In this document: piece by piece, positions 8,054-16,622 of the stretch
How the letters are laid out: each line of letters opens with the position of its first letter
How positions within the stretch are numbered: position 1 is the stretch's first letter
Position numbers and translations under genes: made by a program
Assembly: GCF_003667545.1 (NCBI RefSeq)
Contig: NZ_RCUV01000003.1
Location: 124,001-188,000, forward strand
Direction of reading: 5' to 3'
DNA from: Mycetocola manganoxydans
GTDB taxonomy: Bacteria; Actinomycetota; Actinomycetes; Actinomycetales; Microbacteriaceae
Length of the DNA: 64,000 nt
Notes under the pieces: model-generated
The model's input: the letters and a program-made list of their open reading frames with translations, nothing else
What the model was told of the DNA's origin: nothing
Databases searched by the model: none

Positions 8054-9987
8054 GACGCATCCTCTCGACAGATCCGGAAGCCGATTGACGGCGACGCATC
8101 CTGGCCGAGCCCGGGCAGGAGCAGCTTCGCGGTGAACTCCGGAGGCTTCACCCCGCCGTCGAAATACCAGTCCGAACCCACACTGCAGTGGGCGCTGCCG
8201 CCCTTGAGCATGACGAATCGCGAGCGGCCATCTGAATGCTCCGACTCGGTCCAGTTCCACACTTCCGGCATCCTGCGAGTGAAATCCTGCTGGGTTGCGG
8301 CGAGTTGCCACTCGTCCTCGGTGGGAAGCCGGCCGCCTGCCCAGGCCGCGTACTCCCTGGCGCGCGTGAATGTCACGTTCGTCGCTGGGCGTTCGGGGTC
8401 GCGGGCATCCGCGACCTCGCCGATCGCTTCGAGGAAGCGGGCGTACTCAGCTTCGCTCACCTCCGAGGCGGCAACCTGCACGGGCCGCGCAACAACAACC
8501 ACCCGGTCGATGGTCCGCTGGTCGTGCAACCGGGGAGGCAGCGGCTTCCACTCGTCGACGTAGGGCGCACCGTCGTACATACCGGTCTCTCTCATCCGGT
8601 ATCGCACGGTAAGCGTGTGTTCGCCGGCGGGTACCTCGACGGGGCGGTCCCAGACCGATTCATCGTGCACGACCGGCCCGTTCCACCGGGGTGCGTCGAG
8701 ACGCCGGGAGGTGCGGTGCCGGAACGACGCGTCCCGGTCAGCGGTTTGGCCAGCGAGGGCGGCCTGCGCAATCCCGAGCTCCTCTGGCGCTGGAGTTCCG
8801 TGGCTGATCTGCACGGCCCCGGCGATTCCGCCTGCGGGCACCGTGATCGCGTCGGCGGTGTCGCCGGCGTGAAGCGGAGACCATCGTGCGCCGGAAGGAA
8901 CGTACACGGCGTCGTCGTTCGCTGTGTTGGCGAGGAGCAGCACGGTCACACCGTCCAGCTCGAAGGCGGAACCGACGACGCCGCCCTCGTGCACGGCGAG
9001 GGGCGTCCACGCTCCCTCCACGAGCCAGCGATGGAATTGACGCTGGACAGGAAGCATCCGGCGCAGCGTCGCGGCATCCCGGTCGTTCCACCCGACCCAG
9101 GCACCGAAGACGACCTCCCACACCATGACCCCGACACCGTTCAGCCAGGCGGATCGAAGTTCGGCAGCATGGTCGCGGTGCCAGCGGCGGATGTGATGCT
9201 GCATGTGGCGGCGCTCGAACCACCGGGCGCGAAGGACGCCCGGGGTCTCGGAATCGGCAAACCATTGGGCCCACGAAAGCGTATGGTCGGCGATCCGCTC
9301 GGTTGCGAGCTTCGACTCCCCTTCGAGGCCGACGCCTTCTCGTGCAGCGTCGAGTGCTGCGACGAGCTCAGGATCGGCCTTCTTGAGCGTGTCGAGGAAG
9401 ACGCCATCCGCGCCGATTCGGCGCACGGTCGTGGCGAGTTCGGTCGCGTCATCGCCCGCTCGACGTGTCCCCGTGTCCCACGGGTTGTAGTCGAGGAACA
9501 CGGCAACACCCGCTGCACGCAAGACCGCGGCGACGTCGGCAAGCCCTGGCACCTCGTAGAAGTCCCACTGATTGCGATCGTCGATACCGATCACTGGATA
9601 CGCGTGCCACAGCACGATTCCGTCGAGACCTCCAAATCGCTCCTGGGCATCAGCGAGAAAACGCTCAGGGGTGAAACGCTGGGTTTCGAAGTCGAAGAAC
9701 AGTTCGTCCCACAGCCAGGTCTGCGCCACGGTGAAACAGCTGCTTGCCCAAGCCGACGCAGGGTCGGCGTAACGGGTGGGCTCTCCGTGGCGTCGTCTCG
9801 CGCCGTCGCGCCACGCAGCGAGTTGGGCGCGCCACCGGTCGAAGTCGGCCGGGTCGGCCGGCGCCGCAAAGATCTTGGCGTCGTCGAGAACAGTTGCCGC
9901 GTCCCCCTCGGAGAGATCGACGTCGAGGGGAACTCGCGTGGGCAGATCCAGCTCGCGGGGGTGAAGGGGGTCAAAACCGCCGCTCAT
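8050..9987 (-). CDS. Fusion: hydrolase-like TIM-barrel region plus FGE-sulfatase-like domain
   Basis: This is a 645-residue cytoplasmic protein with no signal peptide. Residues about 80-330 look like a glycoside-hydrolase-type barrel, with strands DGIVLWHAYPVIG, VAVFLDYNPWDTGT and ADGVFLDTLKKAD. A beta-rich linker follows. From about residue 490 it resembles the formylglycine-generating enzyme/SUMF1 domain (AEYARFLEAIG, AAWAGGRLPTEDEWQLAA, LKGGSAHC, SIGFRIC). The second copper-binding Cys of true FGE, five residues after the first, is Asp here, so sulfatase activation is unlikely. It overlaps both neighbours by 4 bases. I do not recognise a characterised homologue. A role in cleaving or binding the imported glycoside is inference. 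Confidence 0.72.
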   Translation of the reverse strand: MSGGFDPLHPRELDLPTRVPLDVDLSEGDAATVLDDAKIFAAPADPADFDRWRAQLAAWRDGARRRHGEPTRYADPASAWASSCFTVAQTWLWDELFFDFETQRFTPERFLADAQERFGGLDGIVLWHAYPVIGIDDRNQWDFYEVPGLADVAAVLRAAGVAVFLDYNPWDTGTRRAGDDATELATTVRRIGADGVFLDTLKKADPELVAALDAAREGVGLEGESKLATERIADHTLSWAQWFADSETPGVLRARWFERRHMQHHIRRWHRDHAAELRSAWLNGVGVMVWEVVFGAWVGWNDRDAATLRRMLPVQRQFHRWLVEGAWTPLAVHEGGVVGSAFELDGVTVLLLANTANDDAVYVPSGARWSPLHAGDTADAITVPAGGIAGAVQISHGTPAPEELGIAQAALAGQTADRDASFRHRTSRRLDAPRWNGPVVHDESVWDRPVEVPAGEHTLTVRYRMRETGMYDGAPYVDEWKPLPPRLHDQRTIDRVVVVARPVQVAASEVSEAEYARFLEAIGEVADARDPERPATNVTFTRAREYAAWAGGRLPTEDEWQLAATQQDFTRRMPEVWNWTESEHSDGRSRFVMLKGGSAHCSVGSDWYFDGGVKPPEFTAKLLLPGLGQDASPSIGFRICREDAS

Positions 9988-10916
9988 GCCTGTGTCCTCT
10001 CGGTCAATGCGGCGACCTCCGCTGCTGACGGCACCGCGTCCTGCGCACCCGGGCGGGTAACAGCGATCGCGGCCGCAGCCGCCCCTGCCCTGGCTGCGAC
10101 TTTAAGCAATGACATATCGACGCTCTGGGGTGCGCGTCCGGATGCTGCAAGGGCAGCGGCGAACATTCCACAGAAGGTGTCGCCCGCGCCGGTCGTGTCG
10201 ACCGCGTCTGCAGCGAAAGCCGCAATGTCGGCGCGCTCTTCTCCGCACACGACGAGCGATCCGCGACGGCCGAGGGTGACGACGAGCGCGCGTACGAGTG
10301 GTGCGAGCGCCGTCACCGCCGCCTCGAGGTCGTCGACGTCGGTGATGTCGAGCGCCTCATGCTCGTTGACGATGAGCACATCCACCGAGGCAAGCAGCGC
10401 TGCCCTGGCCGAGTGGAACGGCGCCGACGGTGCGGCATTGAGAAGGTGCCAGGTCTGGGCGCCGCGGGCGGTGGCGGCATCCTGTACCAGAGCGACGGGA
10501 ATTTCCAATTGTGTGAGTACGACACGTGCCGTTGACACGAGCGAACGCTGAACTGGCGTCAGAGCGGTGGCTGCCGCGTTGGCGCCGGGCACGACAACAA
10601 TGGTGTTGTCTGCGGTGTCGTCCACCGAGATGAACGCCATGCCGCTCGGTCCTTCGACCTGCGACAGCCCGGAGACGTCGACGCCGTCAGCGACGAGGGC
10701 ATCCCGAAGGTTTTCCCCCTCCGGGTCGGTTCCCACAGCCCCGACGAAGGCGACGGATGCTCCTCCCGCCCGACGGGCAGCGACGGCCTGGTTCGCGCCC
10801 TTTCCTCCACCGGTGCGCACCAGCGAGGACGCGAGTACCGTTTCGCCCGGGGCTGGAATCCGGCGGACGCGCGTGACGACGTCCTGATTGATGCTGCCGA
10901 CGACGACGACACTCAT
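9984..10916 (-). CDS. PfkB-family sugar kinase, ribokinase-like
   Basis: This 310-residue kinase is predicted to phosphorylate ribose or a similar pentose with ATP. GSINQDVV at the N-terminus and GGKGANQAVAA near residues 37-47 are ribokinase substrate-site motifs. DTTGAGDTFCG near residue 245 holds the anion hole and catalytic Asp. The length is normal. It overlaps the fusion gene and the preceding ADP-ribosylglycohydrolase-like gene by 4 bases each. Next to two (ADP-)ribosyl-hydrolase-fold proteins, a free ribose-type sugar is a sensible substrate; that is inference. Confidence 0.85.
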   Translation of the reverse strand: MSVVVVGSINQDVVTRVRRIPAPGETVLASSLVRTGGGKGANQAVAARRAGGASVAFVGAVGTDPEGENLRDALVADGVDVSGLSQVEGPSGMAFISVDDTADNTIVVVPGANAAATALTPVQRSLVSTARVVLTQLEIPVALVQDAATARGAQTWHLLNAAPSAPFHSARAALLASVDVLIVNEHEALDITDVDDLEAAVTALAPLVRALVVTLGRRGSLVVCGEERADIAAFAADAVDTTGAGDTFCGMFAAALAASGRAPQSVDMSLLKVAARAGAAAAAIAVTRPGAQDAVPSAAEVAALTERTQA

Positions 10917-12280
10917 GACATTCCCTTCGACAGGCGAAGCGTACGGTCAGCCAGCTCCCGGATGGAACGCTCCGCACCTCCGGGCATCGAGGTCGAGATT
11001 CGATCTTTCAGCGGCCCGGTCCACGCCTCACCGATTCCTTCGGCACCGACGAGTCCGCCGACCACGGATCCGACGGTCGCGCCGACCGAATCGGTATCCC
11101 ATCCGCCGGCGACGGCAAATGCGATGGCGGCGCCGAAATCGTCGCCATACGCCTCAAGAGCGCAGGCGGCGAGCGCCGCATTGTTGAGCGTGTGCACCCA
11201 GTGCATCCCCTCGAAGGCAGAATGCAGGGAGTCGAGCGCTGAGTCTGCGGTCAATCCGCCCGTGGCGAGTGAGCGGCCCGTTTCCCGTCCCAGGCGAACG
11301 GCGACGGCAAGGCGGGAATCCGGCGGCACGACGGTGTCTGCAGCATCCAGGGCCTCGCCGGCGGAAGGGGCGACGAGCGACGCGGCGCACAGCGCGGCAG
11401 CCCACATCTCGCCGTAGATGCCGTTGCGGGTGTGACTGAGTCGCGCGTCTGTCCATGCCGATGCCGCAGCGGCACGCACATCGCCCGGGTGCGCCCAGCC
11501 ATGCACATCGGCACGGATGAGAGCGCCGATCCATTCGCGGAACGGGTTGTGATGTTTCGCCGTGTCCGGGATGGACCGCGCGTCGAGGATGTTCCGGTAC
11601 GCCGCACGCTCGGCGGTAAAGACCCGGCCAGCGGGGAGGGCGCCCAGCCACGCTTCGGCTATGTGCTCGGTCGTCAGGTTCGCGCCATGGGTCTCGAGCA
11701 GCTGGAGCGCGAGGATCGGGAAGTTGAGATCGTCATCCTCGGGCATCCCGTCGATGTTCTCCACGAGGGAGGTCGGTGCCGAGCGACGGTTCCAGGGCCA
11801 CCGATTCCCGATGTCCGGGGAAAGACCGACTGCGGTGAAGTACGTCCGGATCGGCCAGTTCCCTGTCGAACGAGCGATCTCCTCAATGCCCCTGCGAGGA
11901 ATCTTCTCGACGGGCTTGCCGAGCAGACACCCGGCGGACCGGCCAAGCCACGCTCCATGCACGCGAGCGAACGCAACGGACACCTCGCCCGGGGATGAAA
12001 CGGCGGGGAGCAGCGCGGTGATATCGGACCACTCGTCCGGCTCCTCGGAGCTCGGCGTCTGCAGGGCCTGCAATTCGTCAAGCACTGTGCGCGCCAGAGC
12101 GCGCACCTCAGGTGGAGCGGGCACTGCGCTTGCCCCCGAGGGCGCGAGCGCAATCGATCCGCCCCCGTTCGCCCATCGCCGTTCGATGGGAGCGATCTCG
12201 CTCTCCTCGACGCCCTGCTCGCGCAGGGCGGCGAGCTCGGCGGGGACCAGGTCTTCGGGTTGCGCCCACGTCAACCTCAC
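10913..12280 (-). CDS. ADP-ribosylglycohydrolase-family protein, second copy
   Basis: This 455-residue protein has the all-helical ARH/DraG fold signatures. Two metal-binding clusters are visible: MPEDDDLNFPILALQ in the middle and GGWDTDSVGATVGSVVGG near the C-terminus. About 120 N-terminal residues precede the fold (GAWLGRSAGCLLGKPVEK) and have no recognised domain. The GTG at 12280 is chosen because it overlaps the previous stop by 4 bases (GTGA); upstream codons lie inside the preceding gene. The family hydrolyses N- or O-linked (ADP-)ribose. In a catabolic sugar operon the substrate is more likely a small ribosylated or other glycosylated compound than a modified protein. Confidence 0.8.
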   Translation of the reverse strand: MRLTWAQPEDLVPAELAALREQGVEESEIAPIERRWANGGGSIALAPSGASAVPAPPEVRALARTVLDELQALQTPSSEEPDEWSDITALLPAVSSPGEVSVAFARVHGAWLGRSAGCLLGKPVEKIPRRGIEEIARSTGNWPIRTYFTAVGLSPDIGNRWPWNRRSAPTSLVENIDGMPEDDDLNFPILALQLLETHGANLTTEHIAEAWLGALPAGRVFTAERAAYRNILDARSIPDTAKHHNPFREWIGALIRADVHGWAHPGDVRAAAASAWTDARLSHTRNGIYGEMWAAALCAASLVAPSAGEALDAADTVVPPDSRLAVAVRLGRETGRSLATGGLTADSALDSLHSAFEGMHWVHTLNNAALAACALEAYGDDFGAAIAFAVAGGWDTDSVGATVGSVVGGLVGAEGIGEAWTGPLKDRISTSMPGGAERSIRELADRTLRLSKGMS

Positions 12281-13446
12281 GCCGCGGTCTCCCGGCCCAG
12301 CACTGTTGCAAGTGCCGCCGCTCGCTGCGTCGCGCGGTCGGCATCCGCTCGTGCGACGTCGCGGACGACGTCCGTCATGGAAGCCACCACGCCGTCGAGA
12401 TCGAGCCGACTGGCCGTTGTGACGCCGGAGACCCATTCGCTCGGGACGGCGTCGTAGCCGGAGAGGCCGCCGCAGATGGCACCGGCCATCGTCGCGATCG
12501 AGTCGGAGTCACGCCCGTAGTTCACAGCGTCGAGTACCGCCGCCCGCAGATCCCCGTCCCGGGCAACGACGAAGCCCAGCGCGACCGGAAGCTCCTCGAT
12601 CGACTTGGTGCGTGACGGGAGCCTGGCGTCCATCGCCGGCGCGCGGTAGTGATCGCCCACCGTGTCGAACGGGGCGACGGCAGTGCGCACGATGCGAGCG
12701 AGGTCACGGGGATCATCCGATCCACCGGCGCCCATGAAATCGTCGACGGCGTCGAACACGGCGCGGATCGCCGCGGCGGTGCCATCGTGAGCGACGTCCA
12801 GTACGGCAGCGCGAACATCAGCGATGGTCGCGCCGGGGGCTGCGGATGCCGCCACCGCAGCCGCGAACACTCCCGCTGCTTCACGCCCATACGACGACTG
12901 GTGCGCGCCGGCGATGTCAATCGCCTCGGCGTATGCACCGCGCGCGTCACCGATGTGCACGAGCCCGACGGGTGCCATGTACATCGTGGCCCCACAGTTG
13001 ACGATGTTGCCGACGCCCGCCTCGCGAGGGTCGGCGTGGCCATAGTGCAGCTTCGCGACGATCCACTTCTCGGCGAGAAAGACACGCTGCAGGATGAGTG
13101 CATCGTCCTCGAGTTCGGGAACCCAGCGTCGTTCGCCGATCATGAGCGGGACCAGGTCGCCGGCGACGTCGTACGCGTCGAGGTGACGACGTCGTTTGGC
13201 GTATACCTCCACGAGCGCGTGCGTCATGAGGGTGTCGTCGGTGACGTGCCCATCACCCTTGTGGTACGGGGCAATCGGCCGCGCTGTCTTCCAGTCGGCA
13301 AGGAACGGCCCAACGATTCCCTCGACTCGACCGCCGTGACGCTCTTCGATTTGATCGGGGGTCCACCCCTCGGTCGCCCCTCCCAGGGCGTCTCCCACTG
13401 CGGCTCCTGCGAGCACTCCGGCCACTCGATCCTGCAACACGAACAT
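12277..13446 (-). CDS. ADP-ribosylglycohydrolase-family protein, first copy
   Basis: This 389-residue protein has AAVGDALGGATEG at residues 15-27, the metal-site T69-D70-D71 (HVTDDTLMTHAL) and GRDSDSIATMAGAICGG near the C-terminus. All are diagnostic of ARH/DraG hydrolases that use two magnesium ions. AAGGAG lies shortly before the ATG. A stem-loop at 13480-13507 separates it from the binding-protein gene. The two family members in this operon are only distantly alike, so they may act in sequence or as a heteromer. Confidence 0.84.
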   Translation of the reverse strand: MFVLQDRVAGVLAGAAVGDALGGATEGWTPDQIEERHGGRVEGIVGPFLADWKTARPIAPYHKGDGHVTDDTLMTHALVEVYAKRRRHLDAYDVAGDLVPLMIGERRWVPELEDDALILQRVFLAEKWIVAKLHYGHADPREAGVGNIVNCGATMYMAPVGLVHIGDARGAYAEAIDIAGAHQSSYGREAAGVFAAAVAASAAPGATIADVRAAVLDVAHDGTAAAIRAVFDAVDDFMGAGGSDDPRDLARIVRTAVAPFDTVGDHYRAPAMDARLPSRTKSIEELPVALGFVVARDGDLRAAVLDAVNYGRDSDSIATMAGAICGGLSGYDAVPSEWVSGVTTASRLDLDGVVASMTDVVRDVARADADRATQRAAALATVLGRETAA

Positions 13447-13479
13447 ATTTTCTCCTTATGACTCCAGCTGTCGACAAAC

Positions 13480-13507
13480 GCGGGGGCGAACCGGTGGCCG
13501 CCCCCGC
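13480..13507 (-). other. intercistronic stem-loop after the sugar-binding protein gene
   Basis: GCGGGGGCG and CGCCCCCGC pair perfectly (9 bp) around a 10-nt loop. There is no T-run, so it is less likely a full terminator than an mRNA-stabilising or attenuating hairpin. Such a hairpin would let the binding protein outnumber the enzymes encoded downstream. Confidence 0.55.
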
Positions 13508-13515
13508 GGGTGTCA

Positions 13516-14811
13516 TCAGCCGGCGATGTCGGCCCAGCCGTCGGACAGCTGAGCGGCGAGCTGCTCGCTGGTGATCTCATTGGCCAGGTACTGCTGGAAG
13601 GCCGGCGTCGCGATCGTGTCTTTCCACTCGGTGTACTTTTCCACCTTGAGGAACGGCGGTCCGACGAGACCATCGCCTGATGCCAGCACCTGAGTCCAGG
13701 CGGGGTTGTCCGCCGCCAGTTTCTCCACCTCGGCGCGCGCCGCGTCAGACGACGGGATGAGCGCGTCGGCGTAGGCGATCTGGGCGAGGTTGTCGCCGGC
13801 CATGAAGAAGTTGAGGAACTCGGCGGATTCTTCAACGTACTCGGAATCGATGTTCACTGAGTACGTCTGCGGGTTCGCTGCCTGGATAGCGCCTTCGGAG
13901 CCTTCAAGCGGGGGCAGAGCCACCCAGTTGAAACCTTCCGGAGCATCATTGGCGATGTTCGTCGCCTGGAATGAGCCCTGCACGGTCATCGCGACCTTGC
14001 CGCCGTAGAACGAGGCGAGCACCTCTGATCCCGACTGGGTCAGGGAGGTGGGATCGACCGACTTGTCGGTGTACGTCATCTCGTGGACCAGCTCAGGCAC
14101 GGCGAGTTCCGCGTCGCCGACCTCGATCGAGGCGTCCTCGCCCTCACCCGAGAAGAAGGTGCCGTCGAAGCCGAGCGCGAGGCTCATCATCGCCGCAGTC
14201 GGCGACCCGAGTCCCCAGCCCAGGCCGTGGGCGTCGCCGGTTGTGGTCGCCTTCGCGATCTCCTGAAGCTCATCCCACGTCATCGAGTCCCCGGTGGGAA
14301 CCTCGACGCCGGCGGCCTCGAGAAGGTCGGCGTTGGCGAACGCCATGTAGGACTGCAGCGTCGACGGGTACGCGATGATCTCGTCGTTCTGGGTGACAGA
14401 GTCCCAGATGCCCTCGGAGATGTCTGCTTTCAGGTCGCCATCGATGTAGTCGGTCAGATCGGCGAGATAGCCGTCGGCCGCGAAGGAGACGATCGAGCTT
14501 GCCTCATAGTGGATGATGTCCGGTGCCGTTCCGCCGGTGAACTGCGTAACGAGCTTGTCGAACGTCCCGTCCCATCCCGCCTGGACGATCTTGACCTGGA
14601 CGTCGGAGTTCTCCGCGTTCCAGTCGTCGACGATCGCCTTGACGGCCGCTTGCGTCGCCGGCTGGTCGGACAGCGACTGAAACTGAAGCGTGACTGCACC
14701 GTCGTCGCCTCCGTCGCCGCTGTTGGTTGCGCTGCCTTGCTGGCATCCGCTCAGGACGAGGACTGCCGCGCCCGCGAACGCGACGGCTCCAATGCCTCGG
14801 ATTCTCTTCAT
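13516..14811 (-). CDS. Sugar ABC transporter substrate-binding lipoprotein (family 1)
   Basis: This 431-residue extracellular binding protein has a lipoprotein signal ending LVLSGC, with the modified Cys at residue 23. A Gly/Asp-rich linker and an SBP_bac_1 domain follow (LQFQSLSDQPATQAAVKAIVDDWN, GTAPDIIHYEASS, AMTVQGSFQ, NPQTYSVNI). It delivers a carbohydrate-like ligand to the two permeases encoded just upstream in the operon. AAAGGCGAG precedes the ATG. The ligand cannot be read from the sequence. Confidence 0.9.
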   Translation of the reverse strand: MKRIRGIGAVAFAGAAVLVLSGCQQGSATNSGDGGDDGAVTLQFQSLSDQPATQAAVKAIVDDWNAENSDVQVKIVQAGWDGTFDKLVTQFTGGTAPDIIHYEASSIVSFAADGYLADLTDYIDGDLKADISEGIWDSVTQNDEIIAYPSTLQSYMAFANADLLEAAGVEVPTGDSMTWDELQEIAKATTTGDAHGLGWGLGSPTAAMMSLALGFDGTFFSGEGEDASIEVGDAELAVPELVHEMTYTDKSVDPTSLTQSGSEVLASFYGGKVAMTVQGSFQATNIANDAPEGFNWVALPPLEGSEGAIQAANPQTYSVNIDSEYVEESAEFLNFFMAGDNLAQIAYADALIPSSDAARAEVEKLAADNPAWTQVLASGDGLVGPPFLKVEKYTEWKDTIATPAFQQYLANEITSEQLAAQLSDGWADIAG

Positions 14812-14853
14812 GTTGCTCGCCTTTCTGATTGTGATTCCCCGTGGTAGGCCGGG

Positions 14854-15693
14854 TCAGCCTTTGACTGCGCCGGCGAGCATTCCGCCGGTCAGCTTCTTCT
14901 GCAGGATGCTGAAAATGATGAGCGACGGGATGGTCGCGAGGATCGCGCCTGCGGCCAGCGGTCCGAGCTGGGTCTGTCCTTCGGCACCCAGGAATGAGCG
15001 CAGGGCGATCGGCAGCGTGTATAACTCCGGACTCTGCAGCAGCACAAGAGCCAGGAAGAACTCGTTCCACGCCGAGACGAAGGTGAACATCGCCGTCGCA
15101 ACGAGACCGGGGGCGAGAAGAGGAAGAACGATCGTCCGCAGAATGGTGATGCGTGACGCGCCGTCCATCTCTCCCGCTTCTTCCAGCTCGGTCGGAATCG
15201 CCGCGACGTAACCCTGCAGCATCCAGAGTGTGAATGGCAGCGTGAACGTGACGTAAACCAGGATGAGGCCGAGAAGGGTGTCGTTCAGGCTGATGGCACG
15301 CAGCACCAGGAACAACGGGATGATGATGAGGATCGATGGGAACACCTGACTGGTGAGAATCCACACAGTTCCCGCGGCTCGCAGGCGCCCTTTCAGGCGA
15401 GCCAGCGCATAGGCCATCGGCATTGACAGGAGCACCGTGATCACCATCGTCGCGATCGAGACGAAGAGCGAGTTGCCTGCCGCGAGCAGCAGGTTCTGGC
15501 GTTCGAGGGCCGCACCGAAGTTACTGAAGTCCCACTCCGCTGGCAGGAGATTCACGGCCAGCGAGTTCAGCTCTCCGCTCGATTTGAACGAGGCGGACAG
15601 CAGCCACAGCAGCGGAAAACCAAGGAAAAACAGGAACATCGCGAGTGCTGCATACATCAGCACCGTTGCGTACCAGGGGCGCTTCATGGTCAT
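14854..15693 (-). CDS. Carbohydrate ABC permease, MalG type
   Basis: This 279-residue inner-membrane permease has six hydrophobic helices and the EAA loop (ELEEAGEMDGASRITILRTIVLPLLAPG region), which docks the ATPase. The C-terminus (LTGGMLAGAVKG) is typical of CUT1 MalG proteins. It overlaps the MalF-like gene by 4 bases. No ATPase gene is in the operon, so a shared MsiK-type ATPase encoded elsewhere is expected, as is usual in actinobacterial CUT1 systems. Confidence 0.92.
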   Translation of the reverse strand: MTMKRPWYATVLMYAALAMFLFFLGFPLLWLLSASFKSSGELNSLAVNLLPAEWDFSNFGAALERQNLLLAAGNSLFVSIATMVITVLLSMPMAYALARLKGRLRAAGTVWILTSQVFPSILIIIPLFLVLRAISLNDTLLGLILVYVTFTLPFTLWMLQGYVAAIPTELEEAGEMDGASRITILRTIVLPLLAPGLVATAMFTFVSAWNEFFLALVLLQSPELYTLPIALRSFLGAEGQTQLGPLAAGAILATIPSLIIFSILQKKLTGGMLAGAVKG

Positions 15694-16622
15694 GCGCGTG
15701 ATCCCTTCGACTGGCGGAACTGATTGACGAGATAGAGCGACAGGATGAGCATGATGGCGATCACCAGCACGTCGCCCATCGCCGACGCGTACCCGATCTC
15801 CCGGTTACGGAAGGCCTCGAGGTACGTGAACAGCGGGGGGATCATCGTGCGCCCTCCCGGGCCTCCTTCGGTGAGTACGTAGATGAGTCCGAAGGAGTTG
15901 AACTGCCAGATGAAGTCGAGCGCCGTTACGGCGATGATGATGGGGCGCAGGCTCGGCAGGGTGATGTGCCAGAAGCGGCGGATCGCGCCTGCACCGTCGA
16001 CGGCCGCAGCCTCGTGCTGCTCTGCCGAGATCGACTGCATGCCGGCAAGCAACAGCACGGTGGTTTGAGGGATGCCTGACCAGACGCCCACCACGATGAC
16101 CGCCGGGAGGGCTGTCGAGAAGTCGCCGAGCCAGTTGACGCCGGGAATCCCGAACACTTCGAGCGCGCCGTTGAGCGGACCCGAGTTGGGGTTGTAGATC
16201 ATCCGCCAGACGATCGCGATCACGACCGGTGGCATCGCCCACGGGATCAGCGCCAGTACGCGGGTGAGCCCCTTCAGCCGTAGGTCACTGTTGAGCAGCA
16301 GCGCGAGTGCCATCGCGCAGACGAGGGTCAGAAGCGCCACCGACCCGGCCCAGACGATGCCGATCCCGAAGGATCCCCAGAAGCGGTGATCGCCGAGAAG
16401 TTCGATGAAGTTGCCGAACCCGATGAAGTTGATTTCGGCGTTGCGTTTCAGCGTGGCATCCGTGAAGCCGAGGGCCACACCGCTCGCGAGGGGGATGACG
16501 GAGAAGATGATGATCGGCAGCAATGCTGGGATGACGAGCGCTACCGCCTCACGGCGCTGTGCGCGGGCACGATGACCGACCCGCTTCGTCTGCCGCGGGA
16601 CCTTTGTGGCGACACTGCTCAT
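15690..16622 (-). CDS. Carbohydrate ABC permease, MalF type
   Basis: This 310-residue permease has six transmembrane helices after a basic N-terminus and the EAA motif EQHEAAAVDGAGAIRRFWHI. LTEGGPGGRTMIPPLFTYLEAF is a CUT1 MalF signature. The ATG overlaps the repressor stop by 4 bases. With the MalG-like partner and the lipoprotein it forms an importer for the substrate of the operon. Confidence 0.92.
   Translation of the reverse strand: MSSVATKVPRQTKRVGHRARAQRREAVALVIPALLPIIIFSVIPLASGVALGFTDATLKRNAEINFIGFGNFIELLGDHRFWGSFGIGIVWAGSVALLTLVCAMALALLLNSDLRLKGLTRVLALIPWAMPPVVIAIVWRMIYNPNSGPLNGALEVFGIPGVNWLGDFSTALPAVIVVGVWSGIPQTTVLLLAGMQSISAEQHEAAAVDGAGAIRRFWHITLPSLRPIIIAVTALDFIWQFNSFGLIYVLTEGGPGGRTMIPPLFTYLEAFRNREIGYASAMGDVLVIAIMLILSLYLVNQFRQSKGSRA

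Noticed and set aside
8054-8311. Extended N-terminus of the CoA transferase
   Set aside because: The extra codons overlap the previous gene and carry no conserved sequence. The GTG at 8053 with a GTGA overlap fits the operon pattern.
6803-8563. Plus-strand open frame of 586 codons
   Set aside because: It lies opposite the CoA transferase and lyase genes, which have clear motifs. No ribosome-binding site or family match is seen.
8236-10551. Long plus-strand open frame (771 codons) opposite the FGE-like fusion and ribokinase genes
   Set aside because: It is the antisense of two well-supported genes, has no domain signature, and shows an Arg/Gly/Pro-rich shadow composition typical of GC-rich DNA.
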